Below are positions 1-7,497 of a DNA stretch of 16,901 nt, one piece after another (the first letter of the stretch is position 1; the number at the start of each line of letters is the position of its first letter). The DNA is taken from positions 1-16,901 of the forward strand of contig CATXSD010000053.1 of assembly GCA_958402075.1 (NCBI GenBank), read 5' to 3'. The notes below the pieces were generated by a model, which did no database searches, was not told where the DNA came from, and saw only the letters and a list, made by a program, of their open reading frames with translations. The position numbers and the translations under genes were made by a program. This stretch comes from Mediterranea massiliensis (lineage in GTDB: Bacteria > Bacteroidota > Bacteroidia > Bacteroidales > Bacteroidaceae).

Positions 1-1350
1 CATGACCAGTGCCGCTACCATGCCGCCCGGGCCTTTCAGGCCTACGGCCACCATGACTACCGAAGCCAGGATGAGCGTCATCAGCGTCATGCCCGACACG
101 GGGTTGGTGCCCACGATGGCAATGGCGTTGGCCGCTACGGTGGTGAAGAGGAAGGCGATGCCTGCCACGAGCAGGATGGCTACGACGGTGTGCAGCAGGT
201 TGCCCTGCATCACGTCGAAGTAGAAGAAGAGGAACACCAGTACCAGTGTGATGAGAGAGCCGACGGCAATGAACTTCATCGAGAGGTCGCGCTGGGTGCG
301 GATGACGTTGGCCTCGGCCTTTGACTTGCCGCCCATTTCCTTGGCAGCCAGCCCCACGGCGCTCTTGATGATACCCCACGACTTGATGATGCCGATGATG
401 CCCGCCATGGCAATGCCGCCGATACCGATGCTCTTGGCATAGTAGGTGAAGATTTCTTCGGGCGACATCTGGCCCACGGTCTGGGTGATTTCAGGGTTCC
501 ACTGGTTCAGTACGGCATCACCCCAGAAGATGGATATGCCGGGGATGATGATCCACCACACGGCCAGCGAGCCGAAGCAGATGATGGCGGCGTACTTCAG
601 GCCGACGATGTAGCCCAGGCCCAGCACAGCCGCACCGACGTTCACTTTGAACACCAGCTTGGTCTTCTCGGCCAGCATCTCGCCCCATGAGCAGAAGCGG
701 GTGGTGAAGTTTTCGTTCCACCAGCCGAAGGTGGCCACGATGAAGTCGTACAGACCGCCTATCAGGCCGGCGGCCAGCAGCGGTTTGGCCTGGCTGCCGC
801 CCTTCTCGCCCGATACGAGCACCTGTGTGGTGGCCGTCGCTTCGGGGAAGGGGTACTTGCCGTGCATGTCGCTGACGAAGTATTTGCGGAAGGGGATGAG
901 GAACAGGATACCCAGCACGCCACCCAGCAGGGAGCTGATGAATACCTGCGCGAAGGTGACGGTCACTTCCTCGGGATAGCTTTCCTGCAGGATGTAGAGG
1001 GCGGGCAGGGTGAAGATGGCGCCGGCCACGATGACGCCCGAGCTGGCGCCGATGGACTGGATGATGACGTTCTCGCCCAGGGCCTGCTTGCGCTTGGCGG
1101 CACTCGACACGCCGACGGCGATGATGGCGATGGGGATGGCGGCTTCGAATACCTGGCCCACCTTCAGTCCCAGATAGGCAGCGGCAGCCGAGAAGAGGAT
1201 GGCCATGCAGATGCCCCACGACACCGACCATACGTTTACTTCGGGATAGTTCTTGCCCGGACTCATCAGCGGGTTGTACGTTTCGCCCGGCTTCAGTTCG
1301 CGGAATGCGTTCTCCGGCAGACCGGTCACTTGTTCTTCTTCCTGTTTCAT
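1..1350 (-). CDS. OPT-family oligopeptide transporter (5' part, truncated by window edge)
   Basis: This is a proton-coupled inner-membrane importer of the OPT (oligopeptide/yellow-stripe) superfamily. The first 450 codons are visible and the frame stays open to base 1; bacterial members are usually about 650 residues or more, so the C-terminal third lies outside. The N-terminus begins MKQEEEQVTG, a charged cytoplasmic tail, and is followed by many hydrophobic segments. Family marks visible are GLKVGQVFEAAIPIAI in the first helices and GTNPVSGMT at about residues 414-422, the conserved NPVS loop. The start ATG at 1350 is chosen because the tail and first helix align naturally and a candidate promoter lies about 70 bp upstream. 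Substrate is inferred from family only: small peptides are likely, while metal-chelate transport by the related YSL branch is an alternative. Confidence 0.93.
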   Translation of the reverse strand, partial: MKQEEEQVTGLPENAFRELKPGETYNPLMSPGKNYPEVNVWSVSWGICMAILFSAAAAYLGLKVGQVFEAAIPIAIIAVGVSSAAKRKQALGENVIIQSIGASSGVIVAGAIFTLPALYILQESYPEEVTVTFAQVFISSLLGGVLGILFLIPFRKYFVSDMHGKYPFPEATATTQVLVSGEKGGSQAKPLLAAGLIGGLYDFIVATFGWWNENFTTRFCSWGEMLAEKTKLVFKVNVGAAVLGLGYIVGLKYAAIICFGSLAVWWIIIPGISIFWGDAVLNQWNPEITQTVGQMSPEEIFTYYAKSIGIGGIAMAGIIGIIKSWGIIKSAVGLAAKEMGGKSKAEANVIRTQRDLSMKFIAVGSLITLVLVFLFFYFDVMQGNLLHTVVAILLVAGIAFLFTTVAANAIAIVGTNPVSGMTLMTLILASVVMVAVGLKGPGGMVAALVM

Positions 1351-1417
1351 AGCAGTATGTTTGATATTGTTTTTAGAATAAAATGATTTCTTTCGCTATA
1401 TTCCTTGTTTTGAAGGC

Positions 1418-1448
1418 CAAAGAAAGCAAAAAAAAGGGAGGTGTCAAA
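1418..1448 (-). promoter_or_regulatory. Candidate Bacteroides-type promoter of the OPT transporter gene
   Basis: Read on the minus strand, TTTG at 1448-1445 is followed after 19 bases by TTTCTTTG at 1425-1418. This is one mismatch from the Bacteroides -7 consensus TAnnTTTG at the expected spacing. It would start transcription near 1410 and give a leader of about 60 bases. The motif match is seen; promoter activity is inferred. Confidence 0.45.
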
Positions 1449-1554
1449 ATAATCCATGTGATAAATGAGTGCAGGACATCCTGTCGGGAGGATGGACCTG
1501 TCTTCAGAAATCGGAGTTTGGGGAGGAATGGAGTGTCTTCAGAGGCTGGCAGGC

Positions 1555-1692
1555 GTTCGCAGTGCTTTGTGGCCTCCTGACACGGTGCTTCGTGAGGGTG
1601 TGACACAGTGCTTCCTGAGGGTGTCACGAAGCACTTCCTGAGGGGGTGACGAAGCACTGCATGAGAACCTCACGAAGTGCTTCGTTATGGGG
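1555..1692. repeat. Degenerate 23-bp tandem repeat, five units plus one decayed unit
   Basis: Five head-to-tail units of exactly 23 bp lie at 1578-1600, 1601-1623, 1624-1646, 1647-1669 and 1670-1692. A sixth, decayed unit at 1555-1577 keeps only the core CAGTGCTT. Units 1 and 2 differ at two positions only. Each unit is itself quasi-palindromic: the core is GAAGTGCTTC or its reverse complement GAAGCACTTC, with CAC or GTG on the flanks in several units. The last unit contains ACGAAGTGCTTCGT, which can fold on itself. There are no unique spacers, so it is not a CRISPR array. Function is unknown. Confidence 0.85.
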
Positions 1693-1711
1693 CCATCGTT
1701 CGGTGCGGTCC

Positions 1712-1749
1712 AAAAAGAAAGAGGATGCCATCGGTGGGATGGCATCCTC
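1712..1749 (-). terminator. Rho-independent terminator downstream of the DUF1573 gene
   Basis: A perfect 12-bp stem, GAGGATGCCATC (1721-1732) with GATGGCATCCTC (1738-1749), encloses a 5-base loop. On the minus strand it is followed by a T-rich run (complement of 1712-1720). It lies 28 bp past the stop of the DUF1573 gene and probably ends transcription coming from that gene and possibly from the ATP synthase cluster upstream. Confidence 0.85.
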
Positions 1750-1777
1750 TTCTATTCTTTTCTGTCCGTATTCGCCG

Positions 1778-2167
1778 TTATTTTTCTTCCTTTGCGGTCA
1801 TGTCTCCTTCGATGAACAGGCGCATCAGCTCCGTCTTGGCATTGGTACGCAGCGTGATGGACTTCTTGAAGTGACCGGGGTATCTGCCAGTACCGTTATA
1901 AGTCACTTTGATGGTGCCTGTCTTGCCCGGGAGTACCGGCTCCTGCGTGTATTCGGGAACGGTGCATCCGCAGGAAGCGACAGCCTGATGGATGACCAGC
2001 GGTGCGTCGCCGATGTTGGTGAACGTGAAGACGCAGCTGACTACCGGCGATTCTTCGGAGAAGGTACCGACATCGGCCGTGGTCTTGTCGAACTTGATTT
2101 CGGCCTGTGCCATGGCATAGCCCATGCCCAGCACGGCAAACAGCATATACAAAAATACTCTCTTCAT
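1778..2167 (-). CDS. Small exported DUF1573 domain protein
   Basis: A 129-residue protein with a signal peptide at residues 1 to about 20 (hydrophobic stretch ending AMA, then QAEIKF). The rest is one DUF1573 domain: IKFDKTTADVGTF, FTNIGDAPLVI, then ASCGCTVPEYTQEPVLPGKTG, with the CGC pair at residues 66-68, and a KKSITLRTNA strand near the end. This Ig-like fold is abundant in Bacteroidetes and sits in the periplasm or outer membrane space, but its role is not known. It lies 89 bp downstream of atpG on the same strand, so it could be the last gene of that transcript, although it has its own candidate -7 box. A strong terminator follows. Identification of the domain is firm; function is not. 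Confidence 0.9.
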   Translation of the reverse strand: MKRVFLYMLFAVLGMGYAMAQAEIKFDKTTADVGTFSEESPVVSCVFTFTNIGDAPLVIHQAVASCGCTVPEYTQEPVLPGKTGTIKVTYNGTGRYPGHFKKSITLRTNAKTELMRLFIEGDMTAKEEK

Positions 2168-2200
2168 GTTTTCTACACTTTTTCAGTTGTTCTACGGCGG

Positions 2201-2208
2201 CAAAGATA
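2201..2208 (-). promoter_or_regulatory. Candidate -7 box upstream of the DUF1573 gene
   Basis: On the minus strand this reads TATCTTTG, an exact match to the Bacteroides TAnnTTTG element, followed by C. It is 33 bp before the start codon. No TTTG is found at the expected upstream distance, so the gene may be transcribed both from here and by read-through from atpG. Confidence 0.4.
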
Positions 2209-2256
2209 AGTTATTTTCCTGTAAAAGGTCTGTCTTTCTGCCTATTTAGTATTTTT

Positions 2257-3150
2257 TTACCTCAAGCTGCCGCCGATGATGTCGAGCAGCTCGTTGGTGA
2301 TGGCCTGCTGTCGGGTCTTGTTGTACTGCAGGGTCAGGTCCTGAATCAGTTCGTTGGCATTGTCCGTTGCAGCCTGCATGGCCAGCATGCGGGCGGCATG
2401 TTCCGAAGCGTTGGAGTCCTCCAGCACCGTGAAAATCTTCTGGCAAAGGACCTTGGGGAGCAGTTCGGCTATCAGTTCGCCCACCGAAGGCTCTACGATG
2501 TAGTCGTTGTTGTATGTGGCCATGTCCTTCTTGTCGGGATGCATGGCTACCTGCATGGCCATCTGTTCCAGGTCGAGGGGAAGATAGTTCTCCTTCAGCA
2601 GCACCTGCGAGCCCATGGACTTGAAGTGGTGGTAAATCAGGACGACGCGGTCTACAGCCTTTTCGGCATACAGGGCCATCAACTGTTCGGCCAGTTGGTA
2701 GGCTTCGGTATAGGCCGGCTTGTCGGCCATGGCCTGGTAGCTGCCTTGTGGATTGTATCCGAGTTTCTTGACGGCTTCTTCCACCTTCTTGCCTACCGGG
2801 TAGAGGAGGATGTTTTCCTTGCCAAGCGAGCTGTATTCTTCCAGCGTGCGTTCGAGCATCTTCACCACGTTCGAGTTGAAGGCGCCGCACAGCGAACTGT
2901 TGGACGAGAACACGGCGATGGCAACCCTGGCTACGGGACGCGTTTCCGTGTAGGGTGATTCCACCGTGACGTCGGTACCCAGGAAATTCGTCAGGATTTC
3001 GTTCAGTTTCTGCTGGTAGGGATACATGTTTTCAATCTGTCCCTGTGCCTTGTGAAGCTTGGCGGATGCCACCATCTTCATGGCCGAAGTAATCTGACGG
3101 GTACTCTTTACGGAATTGATTCTGTTTTTTACCTCTTTGAGTGAAGCCAT
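2257..3150 (-). CDS. atpG: F1Fo ATP synthase gamma subunit
   Basis: The central rotor shaft of F1, turning inside the alpha3beta3 head and joining it to the c ring. At 297 residues it is of normal length. Both hallmark helices are present: the N-terminal one, MASLKEVKNRINSVKSTRQI followed by TSAMKMVASAKL, and the C-terminal one containing MQAATDNANELIQDLTLQYNKTRQQAITNELLDIIGG. The middle contains the Rossmann-like segment VAIAVFSSNSSLCGAFN. It is the last subunit gene of the cluster. It is separated from atpA by 93 bp that contain a strong hairpin, which is consistent with gamma being needed at one copy per complex against three of alpha. Confidence 0.97.
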   Translation of the reverse strand: MASLKEVKNRINSVKSTRQITSAMKMVASAKLHKAQGQIENMYPYQQKLNEILTNFLGTDVTVESPYTETRPVARVAIAVFSSNSSLCGAFNSNVVKMLERTLEEYSSLGKENILLYPVGKKVEEAVKKLGYNPQGSYQAMADKPAYTEAYQLAEQLMALYAEKAVDRVVLIYHHFKSMGSQVLLKENYLPLDLEQMAMQVAMHPDKKDMATYNNDYIVEPSVGELIAELLPKVLCQKIFTVLEDSNASEHAARMLAMQAATDNANELIQDLTLQYNKTRQQAITNELLDIIGGSLR

Positions 3151-3187
3151 TTCTGATTGGATTATGATGGATGTGATTCAGATTTCA

Positions 3188-3227
3188 GGCAGAGTGTACA
3201 GGGCCGCGGAGGCCTTGTACACCTGCC
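3188..3227 (-). promoter_or_regulatory. Intercistronic hairpin between atpA and atpG
   Basis: Arms at 3188-3205 and 3211-3227 form 16 base pairs (basal GGCAG with CTGCC, then GTGTACA with TGTACAC, then GGCC with GGCC) with one bulged base, one mismatch and a 5-base loop. It starts 16 bases after the atpA stop. No T run follows in the direction of transcription, so it does not look like a terminator. A 3' stabiliser or processing site is the likelier role (inference). Confidence 0.75.
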
Positions 3228-3243
3228 CTTCAAAATCCTTGGT

Positions 3244-4830
3244 TTATGCAAACTGTTTGGAGACCATTTCGGCCGTCTCTTCCAGCTTCTTGCACACGTC
3301 GTCGTCGATGACACCCTTCTTCAGGACATCGAGAACATCTTCCTGATGGTTTCTTTCGAGCGCATCGAGGAAGCTGCTTTCAAATTCGCTGACCTTGGCC
3401 AGCGGAACGTTTTTCAGCAGTCCGTGTGTACCGCAATAGAGGATGGCCACCTGCTTCTCTACCGGCATGGGGCAGTATTGCGGCTGGACGAGCAGACGGG
3501 TATTCTTCTGTCCCTTGTCGATGGTGAGGGCGGTAACGGGATCCATGTCGCCGCTGAACTTGGAGAAGGCTTCCAGTTCGCGGTACTGGGCCTGGTCTAT
3601 CTTCAGCGTACCGGCTACCTTCTTCATGGCCTTGATCTGGGCGTTGCCACCTACACGGCTCACGGAGATACCTACGTCGATAGCCGGACGGTTGCCCTGG
3701 TTGAAGAGGTTGCTGTCGAGGAATATTTGTCCGTCGGTGATGGAGATGACGTTGGTCGGAATGTAGGCCGATACGTCACCTGCCTGCGTCTCGATGATAG
3801 GCAGGGCAGTCAGCGAACCACCTCCCTTTACTTTGCCTTTCAGGCTGTCGGGCAGGTCGTTCATCTGGGCGGCCACTTCGGGCTGGTTGATAATCTTGGC
3901 GGCACGTTCCAGCAGACGGGAGTGCAGGTAGAAGATATCACCCGGATAGGCCTCACGCCCCGAGGGACGGCGCAGGATCAGGGAAACTTCACGATAGGCC
4001 ACGGCCTGCTTGGACAAGTCGTCGTAAACCACCAGGGCATGACGGCCGGTGTCGCGGAAATATTCGCCGATGGCCGCACCGGCAAACGGAGCGTAGTATT
4101 GCAGGGCGGCGGGGTCGCCGGCAGTGGCGGCTACCACGATGGTATAGTCCATGGCACCATGCTGGCGCAGGGTGTTGACAATCGTGGCAACGGTAGAACC
4201 CTTCTGGCCGATGGCCACGTAGATGCAATATACGGGATCGCCTGCTTCGTAGTTGGCACGTTGGTTGATGATGGTATCGATGGCAATGGCCGTCTTTCCG
4301 GTCTGGCGGTCGCCGATGATCAGCTCACGCTGTCCGCGGCCGATGGGAATCATGGCGTCTACCGCTTTCAGTCCCGTTTGCAGAGGCTGGTTCACCGGTT
4401 GGCGGAAGATAACGCCCGGGGCCTTGCGCTCCAGGGGCATTTCACAAAGCTCGCCTCCAATCAGCCCCTTGCCGTCGAGGGGAACACCCAGCGGGTCGAT
4501 GACACGTCCCAGCATACCTTCGCCTACCATGATGGAAGCGATTCGCTTGGTACGCTTCACGGTGAACCCTTCCTTGATTTTGTCGGTAGGTCCCAGCAGC
4601 ACGGCACCTACATTGTCTTCTTCCAGGTTCATCACAATGGCTTTGATGCCGTTGTCAAACTCGAGCAGCTCGTTGGCTTCGGCATTGCGCAGTCCGTAGA
4701 TACGGGCCACACCGTCGCTTACCTGAAGCACCGTACCGATTTCGTCCAGCTGGACGCGGGTATCGATGCCTTCGAGCTGTTTGCGCAAGACGTCGGAAAC
4801 TTCGCTTACTTTTATATTTTCAGACAACAT
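3244..4830 (-). CDS. atpA: F1Fo ATP synthase alpha subunit
   Basis: The non-catalytic nucleotide-binding subunit of F1, three per complex. At 528 residues it is slightly longer than the E. coli protein. The Walker A loop is GDRQTGKT at residues 173-180, followed by AIAIDTIINQ. The segment ALVVYDDLSKQAVAYREVSLILRRPSGREAYPGDIFYLHSRLLERAAK is the family core, and SVSRVGG carries the arginine that reaches into the beta active site. The N-terminal beta-barrel region includes VLQVSDGVARIYGL. It follows atpH after 74 bp. All expected motifs are intact, so it should be functional. Confidence 0.98.
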   Translation of the reverse strand: MLSENIKVSEVSDVLRKQLEGIDTRVQLDEIGTVLQVSDGVARIYGLRNAEANELLEFDNGIKAIVMNLEEDNVGAVLLGPTDKIKEGFTVKRTKRIASIMVGEGMLGRVIDPLGVPLDGKGLIGGELCEMPLERKAPGVIFRQPVNQPLQTGLKAVDAMIPIGRGQRELIIGDRQTGKTAIAIDTIINQRANYEAGDPVYCIYVAIGQKGSTVATIVNTLRQHGAMDYTIVVAATAGDPAALQYYAPFAGAAIGEYFRDTGRHALVVYDDLSKQAVAYREVSLILRRPSGREAYPGDIFYLHSRLLERAAKIINQPEVAAQMNDLPDSLKGKVKGGGSLTALPIIETQAGDVSAYIPTNVISITDGQIFLDSNLFNQGNRPAIDVGISVSRVGGNAQIKAMKKVAGTLKIDQAQYRELEAFSKFSGDMDPVTALTIDKGQKNTRLLVQPQYCPMPVEKQVAILYCGTHGLLKNVPLAKVSEFESSFLDALERNHQEDVLDVLKKGVIDDDVCKKLEETAEMVSKQFA

Positions 4831-4904
4831 TGTTTTGCTATTTTACAAATTACTTACTTACAAACTTTCGGGAATCAGTCGGTTTGCGTCATAGTAGGGG
4901 AGGA

Positions 4905-5465
4905 CTATACAATCCTGCGGTTCTTGTCGACAAACTGCTGCTTCACTTTCTTGAACTGGGTGGCTATACTGGCATCCAGCCGATAATCGTTGATATCGAA
5001 GATAAATCCGCCTTCGATTTCGGGATTGACTTCCGTCTGCAGTTCCATGCGGGCATGCAACAGCGAGGAGGCGGTTTGGCGGATACGTTCCTCCACTTCC
5101 TGACTGACCGGAATGGCGGTTGTCAGTTTGGCGGTTCCGATATGCTTCTTCTTGCGGTATAGTGCCTGGAAAGACAAACTGATGTATTGAAGCAGACCTT
5201 CGCGTCTGTTTTTCTGGATCAGTGCAATACAACGGTTGAACTCCTCGCTTGTCGGCTGCTCGCCGGCTGCTGCCGTACATATCAGCGCGAATTTGTCCTT
5301 GGCCGAGAGAATGGGGTTCAGCAGCGCTTCACGCAGTTCGGGATGCTTCTCGAAACTGTGTGCCAGTGTACTGAATTCTCTGTACATGACATCCTCCTTG
5401 CCATTGTTGTAGGCATAGTCAATCAAGGCTTTTGCATACCGCATTGAAACAATTCCTATATCCAT
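4905..5465 (-). CDS. atpH: F1Fo ATP synthase delta subunit
   Basis: The stator subunit that sits on top of F1 and ties it to the b subunit. It has 186 residues, normal for the family. The N-terminal helical domain starts MDIGIVSMRYAKALIDYAYNNGKED. The C-terminal part has the conserved EIEGGFIFDINDYRLDASIATQFKKVKQQF segment, equivalent to the glycine-rich end of delta/OSCP proteins. It lies only 18 bp after atpF, so the two are surely co-transcribed. The ATG at 5465 is the only start that preserves the YAKAL motif near the N-terminus. Confidence 0.95.
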   Translation of the reverse strand: MDIGIVSMRYAKALIDYAYNNGKEDVMYREFSTLAHSFEKHPELREALLNPILSAKDKFALICTAAAGEQPTSEEFNRCIALIQKNRREGLLQYISLSFQALYRKKKHIGTAKLTTAIPVSQEVEERIRQTASSLLHARMELQTEVNPEIEGGFIFDINDYRLDASIATQFKKVKQQFVDKNRRIV

Positions 5466-5483
5466 CTTTTCCTTATTATCACG

Positions 5484-5990
5484 TTAGTTCTTTTTGGGCG
5501 CAGCCAGCATTTCGTCGAGCATACGGTCTATCATGCCCATCTGTTCCTGCTTTTCGTCCAAATTCTTTCGAAGCACTTTCTCGGCGATATCCACCGAAAG
5601 GACAGCTACCTGGCGGCGGATGTCACGGATGGCTTCTTCCTTTTCCTGCTGGATTTGCATACGCACTTCGTCCAGCTCCTTTTGTGCAGCTTTCTCGGCC
5701 TGCTTGCGTGCGTCGGCGATAATCTTGTCACGTTCCTGCATCGCCTCCCGCAAGATGCGTCCCTGCTCCTTGTTGGCCGAAGCTACCAGGGCGTCGCTCT
5801 CTTCCTTGAGGCGGGCAAGCTGGGCGTTGGCTTCCTGGGCAACTTTCATGGACTGGTCAATGTAGGCCTTCCGCTCTTCCACCATTCGGGTGATGACGGG
5901 AAAACCGTATTTGGCCAGAATGACGAAGACAATGCCGAAGGACAGGACCATCCAGAACAGCAGACCACTGTCGGGTAATAACAATGACAT
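5484..5990 (-). CDS. atpF: F1Fo ATP synthase b subunit
   Basis: The peripheral stalk of the enzyme: one membrane helix and a long coiled coil reaching up to delta. Using the ATG at 5990 it has 168 residues. Residues about 6-27 (PDSGLLFWMVLSFGIVFVIL) are the membrane anchor. Next comes GFPVITRMVEERKAYIDQSM and a long charged, heptad-like helix rich in E, K, R and A. A longer form could begin at a TTG at 6017, but the added residues QFDKNIEC look unrelated to b subunits, so the ATG is preferred. Only one b gene is present, so the stalk should be a homodimer. The gene follows a hairpin-containing gap after atpE. Confidence 0.95.
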   Translation of the reverse strand: MSLLLPDSGLLFWMVLSFGIVFVILAKYGFPVITRMVEERKAYIDQSMKVAQEANAQLARLKEESDALVASANKEQGRILREAMQERDKIIADARKQAEKAAQKELDEVRMQIQQEKEEAIRDIRRQVAVLSVDIAEKVLRKNLDEKQEQMGMIDRMLDEMLAAPKKN

Positions 5991-6022
5991 ACATTCAATG
6001 TTTTTGTCAAACTGCAAGTACA

Positions 6023-6052
6023 GGCCGTTTTCCGTTGCAATGGAACTCGGCC
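6023..6052 (-). promoter_or_regulatory. Intercistronic hairpin between atpE and atpF
   Basis: GGCCG (6023-6027) pairs with CGGCC (6048-6052). Inside a 2x2 internal loop, TTCC (6030-6033) pairs with GGAA (6042-6045) around an 8-base loop. It lies about 31 bases after the atpE stop and has no T run after it. Its placement behind the gene for the most abundant subunit suggests protection or processing of the atpE message (inference). Confidence 0.6.
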
Positions 6053-6083
6053 ATAACTTGCCGTTTGAAGGTTGTACAATCTA

Positions 6084-6341
6084 TTAGATGAGGAATACCA
6101 GCAGACATACAACGACTGCCAGCAGGGCGACACCCTCGATCAAGGCTGCAGCGATAATCATGTTCATACGGATATCTCCGGATGCTTCCGGCTGGCGGGC
6201 AATGGCCTCCATAGCCGAACTACCGATTTTACCGATACCTAAACCAGCACCAATCACAGCGAGACCGGCACCCAGTGCAGCTCCCAGTTTTGTAACTCCA
6301 ATACCTGCCGCAGCAGCTTGTAATAATACAGATAGTAACAT
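6084..6341 (-). CDS. atpE: F1Fo ATP synthase c subunit (proteolipid)
   Basis: The two-helix hairpin that forms the rotating ring in the membrane. It has 85 residues. Helix 1 contains the glycine-rich GLAVIGAGLGIGKIG, the polar loop is ARQPEASGDI (residues 48-57), and helix 2 AALIEGVALLAVVV carries the ion-binding carboxylate Glu69. Aligned by the RQP loop with the sodium-type c subunit of Ilyobacter, the Gln of helix 1 is Ile here and the Ser after the key Glu is Gly, so a proton-type site is predicted. It sits 22 bp after atpB and is followed by a hairpin. Confidence 0.97.
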   Translation of the reverse strand: MLLSVLLQAAAAGIGVTKLGAALGAGLAVIGAGLGIGKIGSSAMEAIARQPEASGDIRMNMIIAAALIEGVALLAVVVCLLVFLI

Positions 6342-6363
6342 AACTTTCTAAAATTTTAAAGGG

Positions 6364-7497
6364 TTATTTTATTAATTGTTTTTCTTCTATGTTCGTTTCT
6401 TCTTTGTGTGTATGCTCTTCCTGTGCCAGTCCGATGAATACGGCCGACAACATGGTAAATACGTAGGCCTGGATAAAGGCTACCAGCAGTTCGAGGGCAT
6501 TCATGAACAGGTTGAACACAACCGATGCGAAAGTCAGTGTGCCGTTCAGGGCAGGTCCCATGCTGGCGGAGATGAAAATCAATCCTGTCAGTACGAGCAT
6601 GGCAACGTGTCCGGCCAGCATGTTGGCAAACAGACGGATCATCAGGGCAAACGGCTTGGTGAAGATGCCGAAGAACTCGATGAACGGCATCATTGGTACC
6701 GGGACTTTCAGCCACCAGGGAACGTCGGGCCAGAAGATGTCTTTCCAATACGTCTTGGTGCCGAACAGGTTGACTGCCAGAAATGTGCAGACAGCCAGTA
6801 CCATGGTGATGGCAATGTTTCCCGTAACGTTGGCACCGCCGGGGAAGAAGGGCACCAGGCCCATCAGGTTGTTGATGAAGATAAAGAAGAAAGCTGTCAG
6901 CAAGTAGGGAGCAAACTTTTTGTATTTGGGGCCTACGCAGCTTTTGATAATATCGTCATTGACCATCATGATGAGCATTTCCATCAGTCCGACAAAGCCT
7001 CCGGGTGCCGTGCTGTCTTTCGGATGTCTTTTGTACCACCGGGCCACACACAGGATAATGACCGTCAGCAGGACACTGTTCATCAGCAGAGCCAGAGTGA
7101 CTTTGGTGATTGAAATGTCGAACGGACGGATTTCATTGCCTGCGGCGTCATGCTCTACCAGTTTGCCTTCGTAGGGACTGCCGGCAGGAGCGATGGAAAG
7201 TCCTTCGTAGCTGCCGCCGTTCTCTTCCAGACGTGCAGACGAGAATACATGCCACCCTGTTGTATGGCTGTATACGATAATCGGCAGGGGAATGGTGATG
7301 GGTGTGTCGCCCCATGAAGTGATGTGCCATTCGTATGAGTCACCAATGTGTCCGAATACGATTTCCTTGATGTCGACTTTCTCTTCGGCGGGCTGTCCGG
7401 TCGATGGTTCTTCGGCCGACGAAGCGGAAAGGGGACATAGGAGCAGAAACACTGCCATGACGTACCATCCGGTCCATATTTTACGTAATCGTTTCAT
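6364..7497 (-). CDS. atpB: F1Fo ATP synthase a subunit with signal peptide and N-terminal extension
   Basis: The stator channel subunit that passes ions to the c ring. At 377 residues it is about 100 longer than the E. coli protein. Residues 1 to about 28 look like a signal peptide (KRLRK, then a hydrophobic stretch ending SASSA). Residues about 30-128 form an extra, predicted periplasmic domain, including HIGDSYEWHITSWGDTPITI. The usual five-helix core follows, with the essential arginine at 288 in FALMIRLFANMLAGHV and Gln343 in FIQAYVFTMLSAVF. The C-terminus is charged and cytoplasmic. Its start codon overlaps the end of the preceding gene by 4 bp. Long subunit a forms are known in Bacteroidetes; the role of the extra domain is not clear. 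Confidence 0.96.
   Translation of the reverse strand: MKRLRKIWTGWYVMAVFLLLCPLSASSAEEPSTGQPAEEKVDIKEIVFGHIGDSYEWHITSWGDTPITIPLPIIVYSHTTGWHVFSSARLEENGGSYEGLSIAPAGSPYEGKLVEHDAAGNEIRPFDISITKVTLALLMNSVLLTVIILCVARWYKRHPKDSTAPGGFVGLMEMLIMMVNDDIIKSCVGPKYKKFAPYLLTAFFFIFINNLMGLVPFFPGGANVTGNIAITMVLAVCTFLAVNLFGTKTYWKDIFWPDVPWWLKVPVPMMPFIEFFGIFTKPFALMIRLFANMLAGHVAMLVLTGLIFISASMGPALNGTLTFASVVFNLFMNALELLVAFIQAYVFTMLSAVFIGLAQEEHTHKEETNIEEKQLIK

Larger units (their letters stand above)
1351..1777. other. 427-bp non-coding interval
   Basis: No convincing gene is present. Apart from the candidate promoter (1418-1448), the 23-bp tandem repeat (1578-1692) and the terminator hairpin (1712-1749), it holds a 10-bp direct repeat TGTCTTCAGA at 1499-1508 and 1534-1543, and a weak hairpin with arms at 1472-1481 and 1490-1500. 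Short open frames here run through the repeats and have no recognisable protein character. Confidence 0.6.

Noticed and set aside
862..1386. Open frames on the plus strand over the OPT transporter gene
   Set aside because: They mirror the GC-rich transporter frame and have no protein-like features.
1578..1692. CRISPR array
   Set aside because: The repeats are contiguous with no unique spacers, they diverge strongly between units, and no cas genes are nearby.
1539..1745. Small proteins read through the tandem repeat
   Set aside because: Translations change character between units and strands, have no start context, and the repeat's dyad symmetry explains the lack of stops.
3157..4986. A 609-codon open frame on the plus strand
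   Set aside because: It is antisense to atpA, whose motifs are complete. Its translation is low-complexity and matches no family; the open frame results from codon bias in atpA.
5991..6017. Longer b subunit starting at a TTG
   Set aside because: The added residues do not resemble b subunit N-termini and the ATG at 5990 gives the expected short lead before the membrane helix.
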